This document shows, piece after piece, positions 8,474-15,913 of a stretch of 64,000 bases of DNA (its first letter is position 1; every line of letters begins with the position of its first letter). The translations under genes and the position numbers were made by a program. This DNA is from CAYMGM01 sp964390005 (GTDB lineage Bacteria > Pseudomonadota > Alphaproteobacteria > UBA9219), in NCBI GenBank assembly GCA_964390005.1, contig CAYMGM010000007.1:13451-77450 (forward strand), given 5' to 3'. The notes below the pieces were generated by a model. That model did not search any database. It saw nothing but the letters and a program-made list of their open reading frames with translations, and was not told the DNA's origin.

Positions 8474-9937
8474 CAGCCATGAGACTAAGGGGTCCCAGAC
8501 CTTTTCGCGCGCTTGCGGACTGGACATCAAGCCAATGTGGCCGAAGGCTGGCTCGACAAGTGTCGCTTGCGGCATCAGTTGCGCCAAAGGCCGCGCGCTG
8601 TTCGGATCGACAATGCGATCTTTTGTGGGCACAACAATATAAGTCGGTTTATCAAAAGCGGATGGATCGACCTTAAGCCCGGCGATTCGCCACGCGCCGC
8701 GAAAGGGGTCGTTCGATCCATACCAACCCGCTAAACATTCGCGCGCGACCGTGGCCGTCAACGGCACACCGTCGTTCAACCAATCTTCTGTCAATACAAA
8801 ACGCCGCGCCAGAAGCGACGCCGGATCTTCTACCGCAAAACGCGCAAATTTCTCGACGACTTGAACGGGCTGAACTTGCAAAAACATTGTCTGCAACAAC
8901 GACACCGGCAAATACCCGCAGCCGCGTAACAGCGGGTCAATTTTTTCCATGAGTTTCACAACGGCGCGCCCGACTGCGCCTGCGGCTTCGCTGCCGCCCG
9001 CATGAAAATCCCACGGCGTCGCCAGCAGCGCGAGTGCCGAGATTTTATCTTTGTGCAATGTCGCCATGGCCAGCGCGAGCGCGCCGCCCATGCAATAGCC
9101 AATGACGGGCACAGGCTTGCCTTCGTTCAAGGCATAGGCGCGGAGCAAAGCCGGGGTCAGTCTTTTTTGAACATAATCGGCCAAACCGAAATCTTGTTCC
9201 GTGGGACCAGGCGCTTCCCAATCAACCGCTAACGGGCGAAACCCTTTGGTGGCTAAATAGCGTAAGAACGAATAATCCTGATCCAGATCCAAAATATCCA
9301 GCCGATTGACCAGCGAGGGAACAACCAAAACGATGGGCCCTTTATCCGACAGCCGCGCGGCATAGTTGCGCAGCTTGGTCGTCCCTTGCATCCAGATCAC
9401 GCGGCCCGGTTTGATATCGTCACGCAGCAAAGGCGCAAGCTGATAAGCTTTGAGCCCGCGCACAAAACGATGGGTCCGCGCTAGGGCGGCTTCCCACAGG
9501 GCTTGTTGAAAAGCGGCGGCGTCTTCGGCTGTTAAAGGATCAGGCAGACGGCTCAGAAGAGGTTTCAGCCCCTTCGCGACGCGCGCGACGAGCTTCAGCA
9601 GCTCTCTGTTGTTCGCGGGCGATTTCTTTGGTGGCCATACTGGCGACGAGGGTTTCAAGCGTTTGGAAGCGCCGCTCAAGCGTGGCCAAACGAAGGGCAA
9701 GCTGAGCCATGTCGCGATCGCCAGCGGTAACAGCGGCATCGCCAGACGGGCGCGGGCGGGCGGGATCGCCAGCATCCGTTGCGTCTGAAGCTCGCCCAAC
9801 GGATCCGAAAGATCCTGTGTCGGGCCCGGTTGCGTTGGTGTTTGCATCGGTGTTTGCGGGGGCGTTATCGCTTGACGCCCCGTGCCCAGCCAGGCCGCCG
9901 GATGCGGCGGCAGTGTCGTCTGAGGATGTTGTGTCAT
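8435..9937 (-). CDS. phaC: Polyhydroxyalkanoate synthase (PhaC-like alpha/beta hydrolase fold)
   Basis: Polymerises hydroxyacyl-CoA into storage polyester at granules. The lipase-like box GYCMGG puts the nucleophile Cys near residue 282; Asp in TKDRIVDP and His in GHIGLM complete the triad. TPWDFH, EDWLNDGVPL and ECLAGWYG are family blocks. The ATG at 9937 has AGGA eight bases upstream. Residues from about 67 (PLLPLAIATWLSLPFVWPRL) resemble the N-terminus I recall for alphaproteobacterial members, which supports a start well upstream of 9540. That makes nearly 400 bases overlap the phaE-like gene in another frame. If the overlap is not real, the first usual start after the phaE stop is GTG at 9463, which has no ribosome site. 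The last codons lie in a repeat. Confidence 0.85.
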   Translation of the reverse strand: MTQHPQTTLPPHPAAWLGTGRQAITPPQTPMQTPTQPGPTQDLSDPLGELQTQRMLAIPPARARLAMPLLPLAIATWLSLPFVWPRLSGASKRLKPSSPVWPPKKSPANNRELLKLVARVAKGLKPLLSRLPDPLTAEDAAAFQQALWEAALARTHRFVRGLKAYQLAPLLRDDIKPGRVIWMQGTTKLRNYAARLSDKGPIVLVVPSLVNRLDILDLDQDYSFLRYLATKGFRPLAVDWEAPGPTEQDFGLADYVQKRLTPALLRAYALNEGKPVPVIGYCMGGALALAMATLHKDKISALALLATPWDFHAGGSEAAGAVGRAVVKLMEKIDPLLRGCGYLPVSLLQTMFLQVQPVQVVEKFARFAVEDPASLLARRFVLTEDWLNDGVPLTATVARECLAGWYGSNDPFRGAWRIAGLKVDPSAFDKPTYIVVPTKDRIVDPNSARPLAQLMPQATLVEPAFGHIGLMSSPQAREKVWDPLVSWLSGVPGVAPGPSV

Positions 9938-10175
9938 GTGTGTGATCCTGCGGGGCCGAGGTCGGCTGCACGGTTTGACGCATTTTATCTTGCGTCGCTT
10001 GAACCATGCCCGCCCAGTCCGTAAACATCTGGTTCATCGGCGCGACCATCTTGGCCATTTCTTCCTTCGCGCGCGGGTCGTTCGCAAGCGATGTCAGATG
10101 GGTCTGCCACAAATCAAGGGCATCTTCAGCCAAGGCGCGCCAATCGGGCGCTTCGTATGTTTTTCCTGTTGTCAT
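9540..10175 (-). CDS. PhaE/phasin-like PHA synthase partner protein
   Basis: 211 residues. The N-terminal 60 (DWRALAEDALDLWQTHLTSL, MNQMFTDWAGMVQATQDKM) are amphipathic helices like phasin or PhaE proteins that bind PHA granules or activate the synthase. A low-complexity Ser/Thr/Asp/Ala linker of about 80 residues follows, then a coiled-coil segment (LALRLATLERRFQTLETLV) and a basic tail. It lies directly upstream of phaC on the same strand and its second half is overlapped by the phaC frame. The PhaE name rests on architecture and context only. Confidence 0.7.
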   Translation of the reverse strand: MTTGKTYEAPDWRALAEDALDLWQTHLTSLANDPRAKEEMAKMVAPMNQMFTDWAGMVQATQDKMRQTVQPTSAPQDHTHDTTSSDDTAAASGGLAGHGASSDNAPANTDANTNATGPDTGSFGSVGRASDATDAGDPARPRPSGDAAVTAGDRDMAQLALRLATLERRFQTLETLVASMATKEIAREQQRAAEARRARREGAETSSEPSA

Positions 10176-10446
10176 GCGCGCAGTAAACCATAGCCCATCG
10201 TCCGCGCCAAGATTTTTTCAGCGACGCGGAACCGCGCTTTCAATGAACGCGTTGTTTCTGCTGATGAATATTTTTGCTTCCCGCGCGTTTCTTTACGCTT
10301 GAGTTTTTTGGGGAAGAAAGCGACAATAATCACGCCTTCCTCCTTGGTGCGCGGACAGGCACAGATGTTGCATCAAGCTTTTCATCGCCTACGCGACCAG
10401 GCCTTTTCCGGCCTACCTTCTTTGGCCTTTCACAGGAACAAACGCC

Positions 10447-11289
10447 ATGACTGATACGACGACACCCAAGCAGACCATCACGATCAAGAAATACGCCAAC
10501 CGCCGCCTTTATAATACGGCGACCAGCTCTTACGTGACGCTCGAAGATTTGTCCGCCATGGTCAAAGAGGGGATCGAGTTTAACGTCTATGACGCCAAAA
10601 CCAGCGAAGACATTACGCGCTCGGTCCTGACGCAGATCATCGTTGAAGAAGAAGGCAAATCAGGCCAGCAAAACCTGCTGCCCATCGGCTTTTTACGCCA
10701 ATTGATCGGCTTTTACGGCGACAACATGCAATGGATGGTGCCGAAATATCTCGAGCACAGCATGGAGATGTTCACGCAAAACCAGGAACAGGTCGAAAAT
10801 TATTTCCAATCGACCTTTGGCAACATGTTCCCGTTTGGAACCACGCTGGAAGAAATGGGCAAGCAAAACATCGCGATGTTTGAACGCGCCATGCGGATGT
10901 TCTCGACCTTCCCCGGCGACGACAGCGATATGACGTCGGGCTGCGCTTGTACGTCAAGCTCGCCTTCGTCGTCATGCGATAACAGCACGGACACCTCAAC
11001 ATCGACATCCAGCTGCTGCTGTGGAACGAAAACATCCGATACATCGAAGACGCCGTCTTTTGACACGGCCAACACCACGTCAAACGACATGACAACAACG
11101 ACCACGGATAGCGATACGAATACGAACGTAACGCCGATCCCCGCGGCCATGCACAACACGGCAGATACCATTCCGACGCCGAATGTGAAAAACGCGACAT
11201 CGAATACGTCGTCGCAGGCGGACGATATGCAGCAGAAAATCGCGAACCTGCAGCGTCAGTTGGCGGATCTTGCCAAATCCCGCGCCTAA
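10447..11289 (+). CDS. phaR: Polyhydroxyalkanoate synthesis repressor PhaR
   Basis: 280 residues. Positions about 10-70 are the PhaR DNA/PHB-binding domain (TITIKKYANRRLYNTATSSY, VTLEDLSAMVKEG, EDITRSVLTQIIVEEE), followed by the accumulation-regulator segment with FYGDNMQWMVPKYLEHSMEMF. In the family this protein binds granules and represses phasin genes until polymer forms. AGGA precedes the ATG. It is divergent from the phaE-like gene. The C-terminal 120 residues are an unusual Ser/Thr/Asp-rich tail with six cysteines, including a CCC run, and a closing coiled coil (QQKIANLQRQLADLAKS). Confidence 0.93.
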   Translation: MTDTTTPKQTITIKKYANRRLYNTATSSYVTLEDLSAMVKEGIEFNVYDAKTSEDITRSVLTQIIVEEEGKSGQQNLLPIGFLRQLIGFYGDNMQWMVPKYLEHSMEMFTQNQEQVENYFQSTFGNMFPFGTTLEEMGKQNIAMFERAMRMFSTFPGDDSDMTSGCACTSSSPSSSCDNSTDTSTSTSSCCCGTKTSDTSKTPSFDTANTTSNDMTTTTTDSDTNTNVTPIPAAMHNTADTIPTPNVKNATSNTSSQADDMQQKIANLQRQLADLAKSRA

Positions 11290-11304
11290 AAGCGGATCGT
11301 TCTT

Positions 11305-11338
11305 AAAAAAGGGGCCTCAGATTGAGGCCCCTTTTTTT
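11305..11338. terminator. Bidirectional intrinsic terminator after phaR
   Basis: A-run, GGGGCCTCA, three-base loop, TGAGGCCCC and a T-run: a strong stem with T tracts on both strands. It ends phaR (+) and the leftward small gene at 11345-11602. Confidence 0.9.
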
Positions 11339-11344
11339 ATCGTC

Positions 11345-11602
11345 TTACAGTTCATGGCGGAAACAAGAGCGCGGCTGGAAAGAAACCCCGGTCATATCGA
11401 TCCCCCGCGGCGGCGGCGTCAAGGATGAACGGCCCCCATGCATCGGATTTTCGGAAACCCCCGTCATGGGATTATAGCCGGTATCGATCTGGTTCCCGTC
11501 CATGGTCCGCCAAATGCCAGTTCTCTCGTTTAAGGCCTTCGAAGCGCGGGCGACATCGGTCAAAGAATGTGTATCGCTATCGGGGTAATTACGTTCCGTC
11601 AT
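11345..11602 (-). CDS. Small hypothetical protein
   Basis: 85 hydrophilic residues starting MTERNYPDSDTHSLTDVARA, with GGAG nine bases before the ATG. Rich in Gly, Pro, Thr and Ser, including two PMTGVS/DMTGVS-like motifs (NPMTGVSENP and IDMTGVSF), with one cysteine near the C-terminus. No signal peptide or membrane segment. No family recognised. The strong ribosome site and the terminator directly after the stop support it as a real gene. Confidence 0.6.
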   Translation of the reverse strand: MTERNYPDSDTHSLTDVARASKALNERTGIWRTMDGNQIDTGYNPMTGVSENPMHGGRSSLTPPPRGIDMTGVSFQPRSCFRHEL

Positions 11603-11655
11603 TTGCTTCTCCTGTGTTTGGCTGTCAAAGGGGTAAAGGTATAAAAAGGCGCAAA

Positions 11656-11686
11656 GAAAAACCGCCCTACGAAGAGGGCGGTTTTT
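11656..11686. terminator. Hairpin with T tracts upstream of the 85-residue gene
   Basis: AAAAACCGCCCT, five-base loop, AGGGCGGTTTTT: an intrinsic-terminator shape on both strands. It would end leftward transcripts entering from the 11.7-11.9 kb gap. Confidence 0.7.
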
Positions 11687-11749
11687 GAAGAGGCACTTAT
11701 TCCGTTGACACGGGGGGTGCCGAAGGTGACACGGGTGGCTCGTTTTCTG

Positions 11750-11782
11750 CGAGCCGCCGCCGTTAGCGGCGTTCGTTTTTTT
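11750..11782 (+). terminator. Possible rightward terminator hairpin
   Basis: CGCCG, TTAG loop, CGGCG, TTCG and seven Ts, directly after a second small hairpin (GGCTCG...CGAGCC). No rightward gene precedes it, so it may belong to a short untranslated transcript. The 11.69-11.92 kb stretch otherwise holds only a doubtful 80-codon leftward frame. Confidence 0.4.
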
Positions 11783-11918
11783 CGGCGCAAAAAGGGCGTT
11801 TCACCCCCCTTACCCGTCAAAAATGAGCGTTTTATCAACATCAGACCTGTTCCGTGATGAATAACAATGCCGCTTTATCATTGGCGACGCGATTTGTGTA
11901 GCACTTTTTGATGAAACT

Positions 11919-11948
11919 AAAAAAAGGCCCGCCGAAGCGAGCCTTTTT
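11919..11948 (-). terminator. Intrinsic terminator of the 80-residue gene
   Basis: On the minus strand: AAAAAGGCTCGC, TTCG loop, GCGGGCCTTTTTTT. It lies 30 bases after the stop of the leftward gene at 11978-12220. Confidence 0.8.
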
Positions 11949-11977
11949 CCAACACCCAGAGAGGAAGGTAAACTGAT

Positions 11978-12220
11978 TTACAGCGACGCGCGCTGTTCGG
12001 GCGGCAACGTCATGCCGACCTCGTGAACGGCCCGGACGATGCGTTCGCCAATACTGCCCGTGCGGGCAGCGGCGGCAGCATAACAACCCGGCGCCCGGCG
12101 GATCGCCGCCAGCGTCTTATCAAGAGCGACAAGGTTCGTCTGGTTCGTCATAATGACGAGACGCTCCAGCGTTTCATCGGCTGAAGGGGCGGCGTATTGA
12201 TAGTCGCGTTCCATAGACAT
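11978..12220 (-). CDS. Small hypothetical protein
   Basis: 80 residues from the ATG at 12220 (frame open to 12355; I prefer the shorter start because AAGAAAGAGA precedes it and the upstream extension is an unlikely basic-hydrophobic mix). Residues TNQTNLVALDKTLAAIRRAP and an Ala-rich stretch with one Cys suggest a short helical protein; no motif recognised. A terminator follows. Confidence 0.5.
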   Translation of the reverse strand: MSMERDYQYAAPSADETLERLVIMTNQTNLVALDKTLAAIRRAPGCYAAAAARTGSIGERIVRAVHEVGMTLPPEQRASL

Positions 12221-12513
12221 TGTCGTTCTCTTTCTTCTCGGGTTGGTTGGCTTGACGGGTTTTTTCAAATCACCACCAAGTTCGTCCTTACAAATCCACC
12301 CTAACCCGAGAATACTGAATCCGAGGTTAATAGCTGGCACTTTTTTTGTCACCAAAGCGTTGATTTTTCTAAATATATTTAGGAATTCGTAGGGATTATT
12401 GACCTGTTGTTAACGGTTTCGCGCTAGAATTCAGTCCAGTCAAGACAAGCACAAATCCATTATTTTTGTATATTTTTCAATACGTTGTCGATTTCTCTCG
12501 CGCGGGGGTTTGC

Positions 12514-12924
12514 ATGACCAATCAGCTTTCAATCGCCGTCACAGGCCTTATGGACGCTTCTTTGCGCTTATCAACGGCTGCAAAAAATATTGCAAATGCC
12601 CAATCTTCCGGTCGCCTTCCAAGCGTGGCGGGAGAAAAAGCGACCTCTTACACCCCCCAAGACGTCGTTACCTTGTCAAATAGCACGGGAAACAACAATC
12701 TTGGCGTTCGCAGTACAACGGTGGATCGCGACCCCTCTTATGAGCCCGCTTATGACCCGTCGTCGCCCAACGCCAATGATCAAGGTCTTGTTGCCACCCC
12801 CACGGTTGATATCGCCAGCGAAATCGTCAAAAGCATCATGGCCAGCGAAGCGTATAAAGCCAATGCGGCCGTCATTAAAGCCGCCTTAGAAAACGATAAA
12901 AAGCTGATGGACAGTCTGTCTTAA
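12514..12924 (+). CDS. FlgC-like flagellar basal-body rod protein (isolated)
   Basis: 136 residues from the ATG at 12514, with GGGGG six bases upstream. The N-terminus SIAVTGLMDASLRLSTAAKN-IANAQSSG carries the rod-protein signature (helix then NIANA), and the C-terminus PTVDIASEIVKSIMASEAYK-ANAAVIKA matches the axial-protein C-terminal helix. The middle block YDPSSPNANDQGLVATP resembles the FlgC YDPxHPDA-x-x-GYV block. No other flagellar gene is near, so it may be an orphan paralogue or a remnant with another role. Confidence 0.75.
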   Translation: MTNQLSIAVTGLMDASLRLSTAAKNIANAQSSGRLPSVAGEKATSYTPQDVVTLSNSTGNNNLGVRSTTVDRDPSYEPAYDPSSPNANDQGLVATPTVDIASEIVKSIMASEAYKANAAVIKAALENDKKLMDSLS

Positions 12925-13098
12925 CCTTCTGGGCCTTTTTGGGCGCAAGTGATGTTGTGATTGCGCCGTCCCGCCTTTCAGGCTTATAAAAACAAGGACC
13001 CAAGAGCCTTAACGCTCTTGGCCGATCGGCACGTGAAAAACGTTGCCTGAACAATTTCTAGCGCGGTTTTTCGAAAAGATCGGGGACCAAATAGGCAC

Positions 13099-15480
13099 AT
13101 GACGGGAAGATATCGTTCACCTAAGCTTTTAGCGAGCTTTGGCTTGCTGCTTTCGATGACGCTTGCGCCAGAGGCCTTTGCGCGCGGAAGCGATATCGCG
13201 CCTGCCCCTTCGCGCGCGCCGCGGACGGCTGTTCATCAGCAAGTTTTAGGCGGTTCAAAAGCGCCCGCCGCACCGCCGCGCTTTGTCGAAGGCCCAGCCG
13301 TCACGCTCGATAACGAGCATATTCGGATCGGCGATGTCGATCTACGCCTTTTTGGCATTGTTCCACCGCAGCTTTCCGCACCCTTTGGGCCGCAGACGCG
13401 TTCGCTTTTGGACAGCTTGATCGGCACCGGCTTTATTTCTTGCACGATCAAAGACCGTGAACGCGACGGGCGTCTCTTGGCTTCGTGTAAAAGCGCGCAT
13501 AGCGGTGATTTTGCTTTAGATCTTTTGCGCCGCGGCCTTGCCGTCACCGCACGTGGCTCTCTACGTGGATCCGACCTTTTATCGACTTATTTAGCCGCCG
13601 AACAAGCGGCTCAAACGCAGCGGCTCGGCTTATGGTCCGTCAAAGTTCCCACGGCGGCATCAGACAGCAGTATCCGCGATGCCGCGCAGGTGAGCGCCGA
13701 CAAAGCTGCCGCCGCCACAAAGGAAGCTGCCGAAGCGAAGCTGGCGAAAGAAGAGCAACCCGTTAAGCCAGAGCTTCAACCCGATGTGTCCGTCTTGACA
13801 GCCAAAGCAAAAGCCGAGCCTGAAGCCCCCAAAGCACCCGAGCCCAAGGCAACCGACAATCCTAAAACGACCGATACTCTAAGCCCGGTCGCCTTGCCCG
13901 CCTCGGCTTTAAAACCAGGCGCCGGAACCAAGCTTCCGGTCGAAACCAAGCAACAGATTCCCGTCTTGGCGGATGCGCTTCAGGCTGAAATTGCCGCGGC
14001 CTTGGATGATACCCAAGACGATAACGCCGCAAGCGATCCTTCTTCATGGACGCGCTATCAATTCCTTTTAGGCTGTCTTGTGTTGGCACTGACAGGCTTT
14101 GGCGTCACAGCAGGGCGCGCGTGGAACAATGCCCGCGCCCGCCGCGCCGCCCGCCGCGATGTCGCCGATGCGCTTATGGGCGAACTTACCGCCGCCCGCG
14201 CAACGTGCGGGCAACGGTTAAGCCAGCTTCAAACCGGCAACGCCTCGGCCAGCGCGGGCTTTCCACGTTTGCGCGCCATCGTCTTTCAAGCCTATGCCAA
14301 CCGCCTGGGTCTTTTAGGGCCTGTTTTGTCGCGCCAAATTGGGTCCATCTATGGCCAGGCCGCCGATTATGCCGCTTATTTCAATGTCGCGCCGTCTTCT
14401 GAAAGCGCGGTGGTGCCCCGCCCCCATGATGCCGAAGCCAAAAAGCAGGCTCTTGAGACGCTTATCGGTTATATCGATGCCGTCTTGCCTCAATTGGCCG
14501 TCAACCGCAAAATCGTCGTAAACAAACAGATCGCCGCAAAGCGCCGCGGCTATGGTCGCCTGAAAGGGATTGTCAAAAGAACCGCTCAAGCGTCGGCCTA
14601 CGCCCTTTTTGCTCTTTTCCGAACCTTTAACAAGGCGCTGAAAAGCAGCGCGGCCCGGGTCCAATCTTCCGGCGCAAAAACATTTGCGGCAATCCAAGCC
14701 ATCCGTGCGGCGCAAGCTGCCGCGCGCCAGCAAAAAGAAGCAGCCCCGCCCCCCGAAGTTTCCCTGACGACCACGCAAGACGCCATCCAGACCGACGCGC
14801 CAAAGGCCGAAGCGAGTCAACCATCTTCGCAACCCGCACCGGATACGTCCCTTGTCGCGGATCAGGCCGCGGCAGCACCTTTGCCGCCTCTGCCCTCTTT
14901 TGCCCCCCAATTTATCGATCTGAACCACCTCAGCGACGAGCCCGAGACAACGGTCCCCACCAGCGACGCCTTACAAGATGCCGCGCAACCGACAGCGTCT
15001 ACGCTGCCGCCTGAACGATCACAAGATAAAGATCAGCAAGAAGAAAAACCTGCCCTTATAGACCCGACAGCCTCTATCGCGACCGCACCGTCACCGTCGG
15101 TCGCCCCTCAACCGGAAAAAGGAGAGGATCAGCCCCGTCATCAAGCGCCCGTTCAACAGCAGCGAACCAAACGCGCAACGGCCAAAAACAAGCAGGGAAA
15201 AGCAAAGACCTCAAAAACGGCTTCAAAAGACAAGGCAACAGCCCCAAAGGATCAGGCCGAAAGCGACGGGGAGACGTTGTGGGTTAAATTACGCCATCTG
15301 GCCCAAATGCACGCGCACGCGCGCCCCGCGGGTAAAAACCATGACCTGGATGATGGCTTTTATGCCACCTATGGTGGGTTGACCCCTGAAGAAATTGAGG
15401 CCCTTGCCTTTGGCGACACGCCGGTGGACGATGGCGAGATGTTTGCGGCCTCTTTGCCCCTCAAACAAGGTAAACATTAA
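13099..15480 (+). CDS. Large membrane-anchored protein with degenerate SNase-like domain
   Basis: 793 residues. A signal sequence (about 1-28) precedes a thermonuclease-like domain at about 65-195 (VDLRLFGIVPPQ, CTIKDRERDGRLLASC, ALDLLRRGLAV, AAEQAAQTQRLGLW). The SNase catalytic DGDT and the DTPE Glu are replaced (DNEH, VPPQ), so nuclease activity is doubtful although the two Arg positions are kept. After an Ala/Lys/Pro linker comes a membrane segment (FLLGCLVLALTGFGVTAG, about 325) and a long, basic then Pro/Gln/Ala-rich part ending in an acidic tail (DDGFYATYGGLTPEEIEALA). The role is unknown. Confidence 0.7.
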   Translation: MTGRYRSPKLLASFGLLLSMTLAPEAFARGSDIAPAPSRAPRTAVHQQVLGGSKAPAAPPRFVEGPAVTLDNEHIRIGDVDLRLFGIVPPQLSAPFGPQTRSLLDSLIGTGFISCTIKDRERDGRLLASCKSAHSGDFALDLLRRGLAVTARGSLRGSDLLSTYLAAEQAAQTQRLGLWSVKVPTAASDSSIRDAAQVSADKAAAATKEAAEAKLAKEEQPVKPELQPDVSVLTAKAKAEPEAPKAPEPKATDNPKTTDTLSPVALPASALKPGAGTKLPVETKQQIPVLADALQAEIAAALDDTQDDNAASDPSSWTRYQFLLGCLVLALTGFGVTAGRAWNNARARRAARRDVADALMGELTAARATCGQRLSQLQTGNASASAGFPRLRAIVFQAYANRLGLLGPVLSRQIGSIYGQAADYAAYFNVAPSSESAVVPRPHDAEAKKQALETLIGYIDAVLPQLAVNRKIVVNKQIAAKRRGYGRLKGIVKRTAQASAYALFALFRTFNKALKSSAARVQSSGAKTFAAIQAIRAAQAAARQQKEAAPPPEVSLTTTQDAIQTDAPKAEASQPSSQPAPDTSLVADQAAAAPLPPLPSFAPQFIDLNHLSDEPETTVPTSDALQDAAQPTASTLPPERSQDKDQQEEKPALIDPTASIATAPSPSVAPQPEKGEDQPRHQAPVQQQRTKRATAKNKQGKAKTSKTASKDKATAPKDQAESDGETLWVKLRHLAQMHAHARPAGKNHDLDDGFYATYGGLTPEEIEALAFGDTPVDDGEMFAASLPLKQGKH

Positions 15481-15562
15481 ACGGAGCATCCCAGAAAGAA
15501 GACGAAAGCCCGTTGATCGCGTGACGGGTTTCGGGTATGGTGCGCTTCGCGCCGAGCGGTTT

Positions 15563-15636
15563 GCGGGTGTAGCTCAATGGTAGAGCAGAAGCTTCCCAAG
15601 CTTACGACGAGGGTTCGATTCCCTTCACCCGCTCCA
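15563..15636 (+). tRNA. tRNA-Gly (anticodon CCC)
   Basis: 74 nt folding as a cloverleaf: acceptor GCGGGTG/CACCCGC, D-arm GCTC...GAGC, anticodon loop TTCCCAA (CCC, reads GGG), T-arm AGGG-TTCGATT-CCCT, discriminator and encoded CCA. It closely resembles the E. coli tRNA-Gly(CCC). Its 3' end recurs in the tandem units directly downstream. Confidence 0.95.
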
Positions 15637-15640
15637 TAAT

Positions 15641-15865
15641 CTGAACCGCTGTACGAACCCTCGTTTTTCGTTTTGCGTGCCCATGGCCCGCGGGGGTTCG
15701 ATCCCCTTCACCCGCTCCATTTCCTGAACCGCTGTACGAACCCTCGTTTTTCGTTTTGCGCGCCCATGGCCCGCGGGGGTTCGATTCCCTTCACCCGCTC
15801 CATTATCTGAACCGCTGTACGAACCCTCGTTTTTTGTTTTGCGTGCCCATGGCCCGCGGGGGCGA
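15641..15865 (+). repeat. Three imperfect 83-bp tandem units, two bearing the tRNA-Gly 3' end
   Basis: CTGAACCGCTGTACGAACCC starts at 15641, 15724 and 15807, a period of 83. Units 1 and 2 end with GGGGGTTCGATTCCCTTC (or ATCCCCTTC) then ACCCGCTCCA, the T-arm and acceptor end of the tRNA. Unit 3 breaks off at the GCGGGGG that precedes that stretch. Between lies TCGTTTTTCGTTTTGCG and CCCATGGCCCGCG. This looks like repeated duplication or integration at the tRNA 3' end. No integrase is seen. Confidence 0.85.
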
Positions 15866-15913
15866 CCAATCAAGACTCAAACCTGGCAGCGTCGGCGACC
15901 CCCAAACAGCCCC

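Noticed and set aside
8099..8482. Overlapping frames on both strands with CHPRAGGDP-like and RRRGSRG-like residues
   Set aside because: They translate the palindromic repeats; no ribosome sites, and the residues are those any reading of GC-rich palindromes gives.
11599..11841. Leftward 80-codon frame with basic residues
   Set aside because: No ribosome site, it runs across two hairpins with T tracts, and composition is not protein-like.
15641..15865. CRISPR array
   Set aside because: The units are directly adjacent 83-bp tandem repeats with tRNA-derived sequence; there are no unique spacers and no cas genes.
15625..15873. Leftward 82-codon frame containing ERVKGIEPP-type residues
   Set aside because: This is the antisense reading of tRNA 3' ends, a known annotation artefact, and it merely follows the tandem units.
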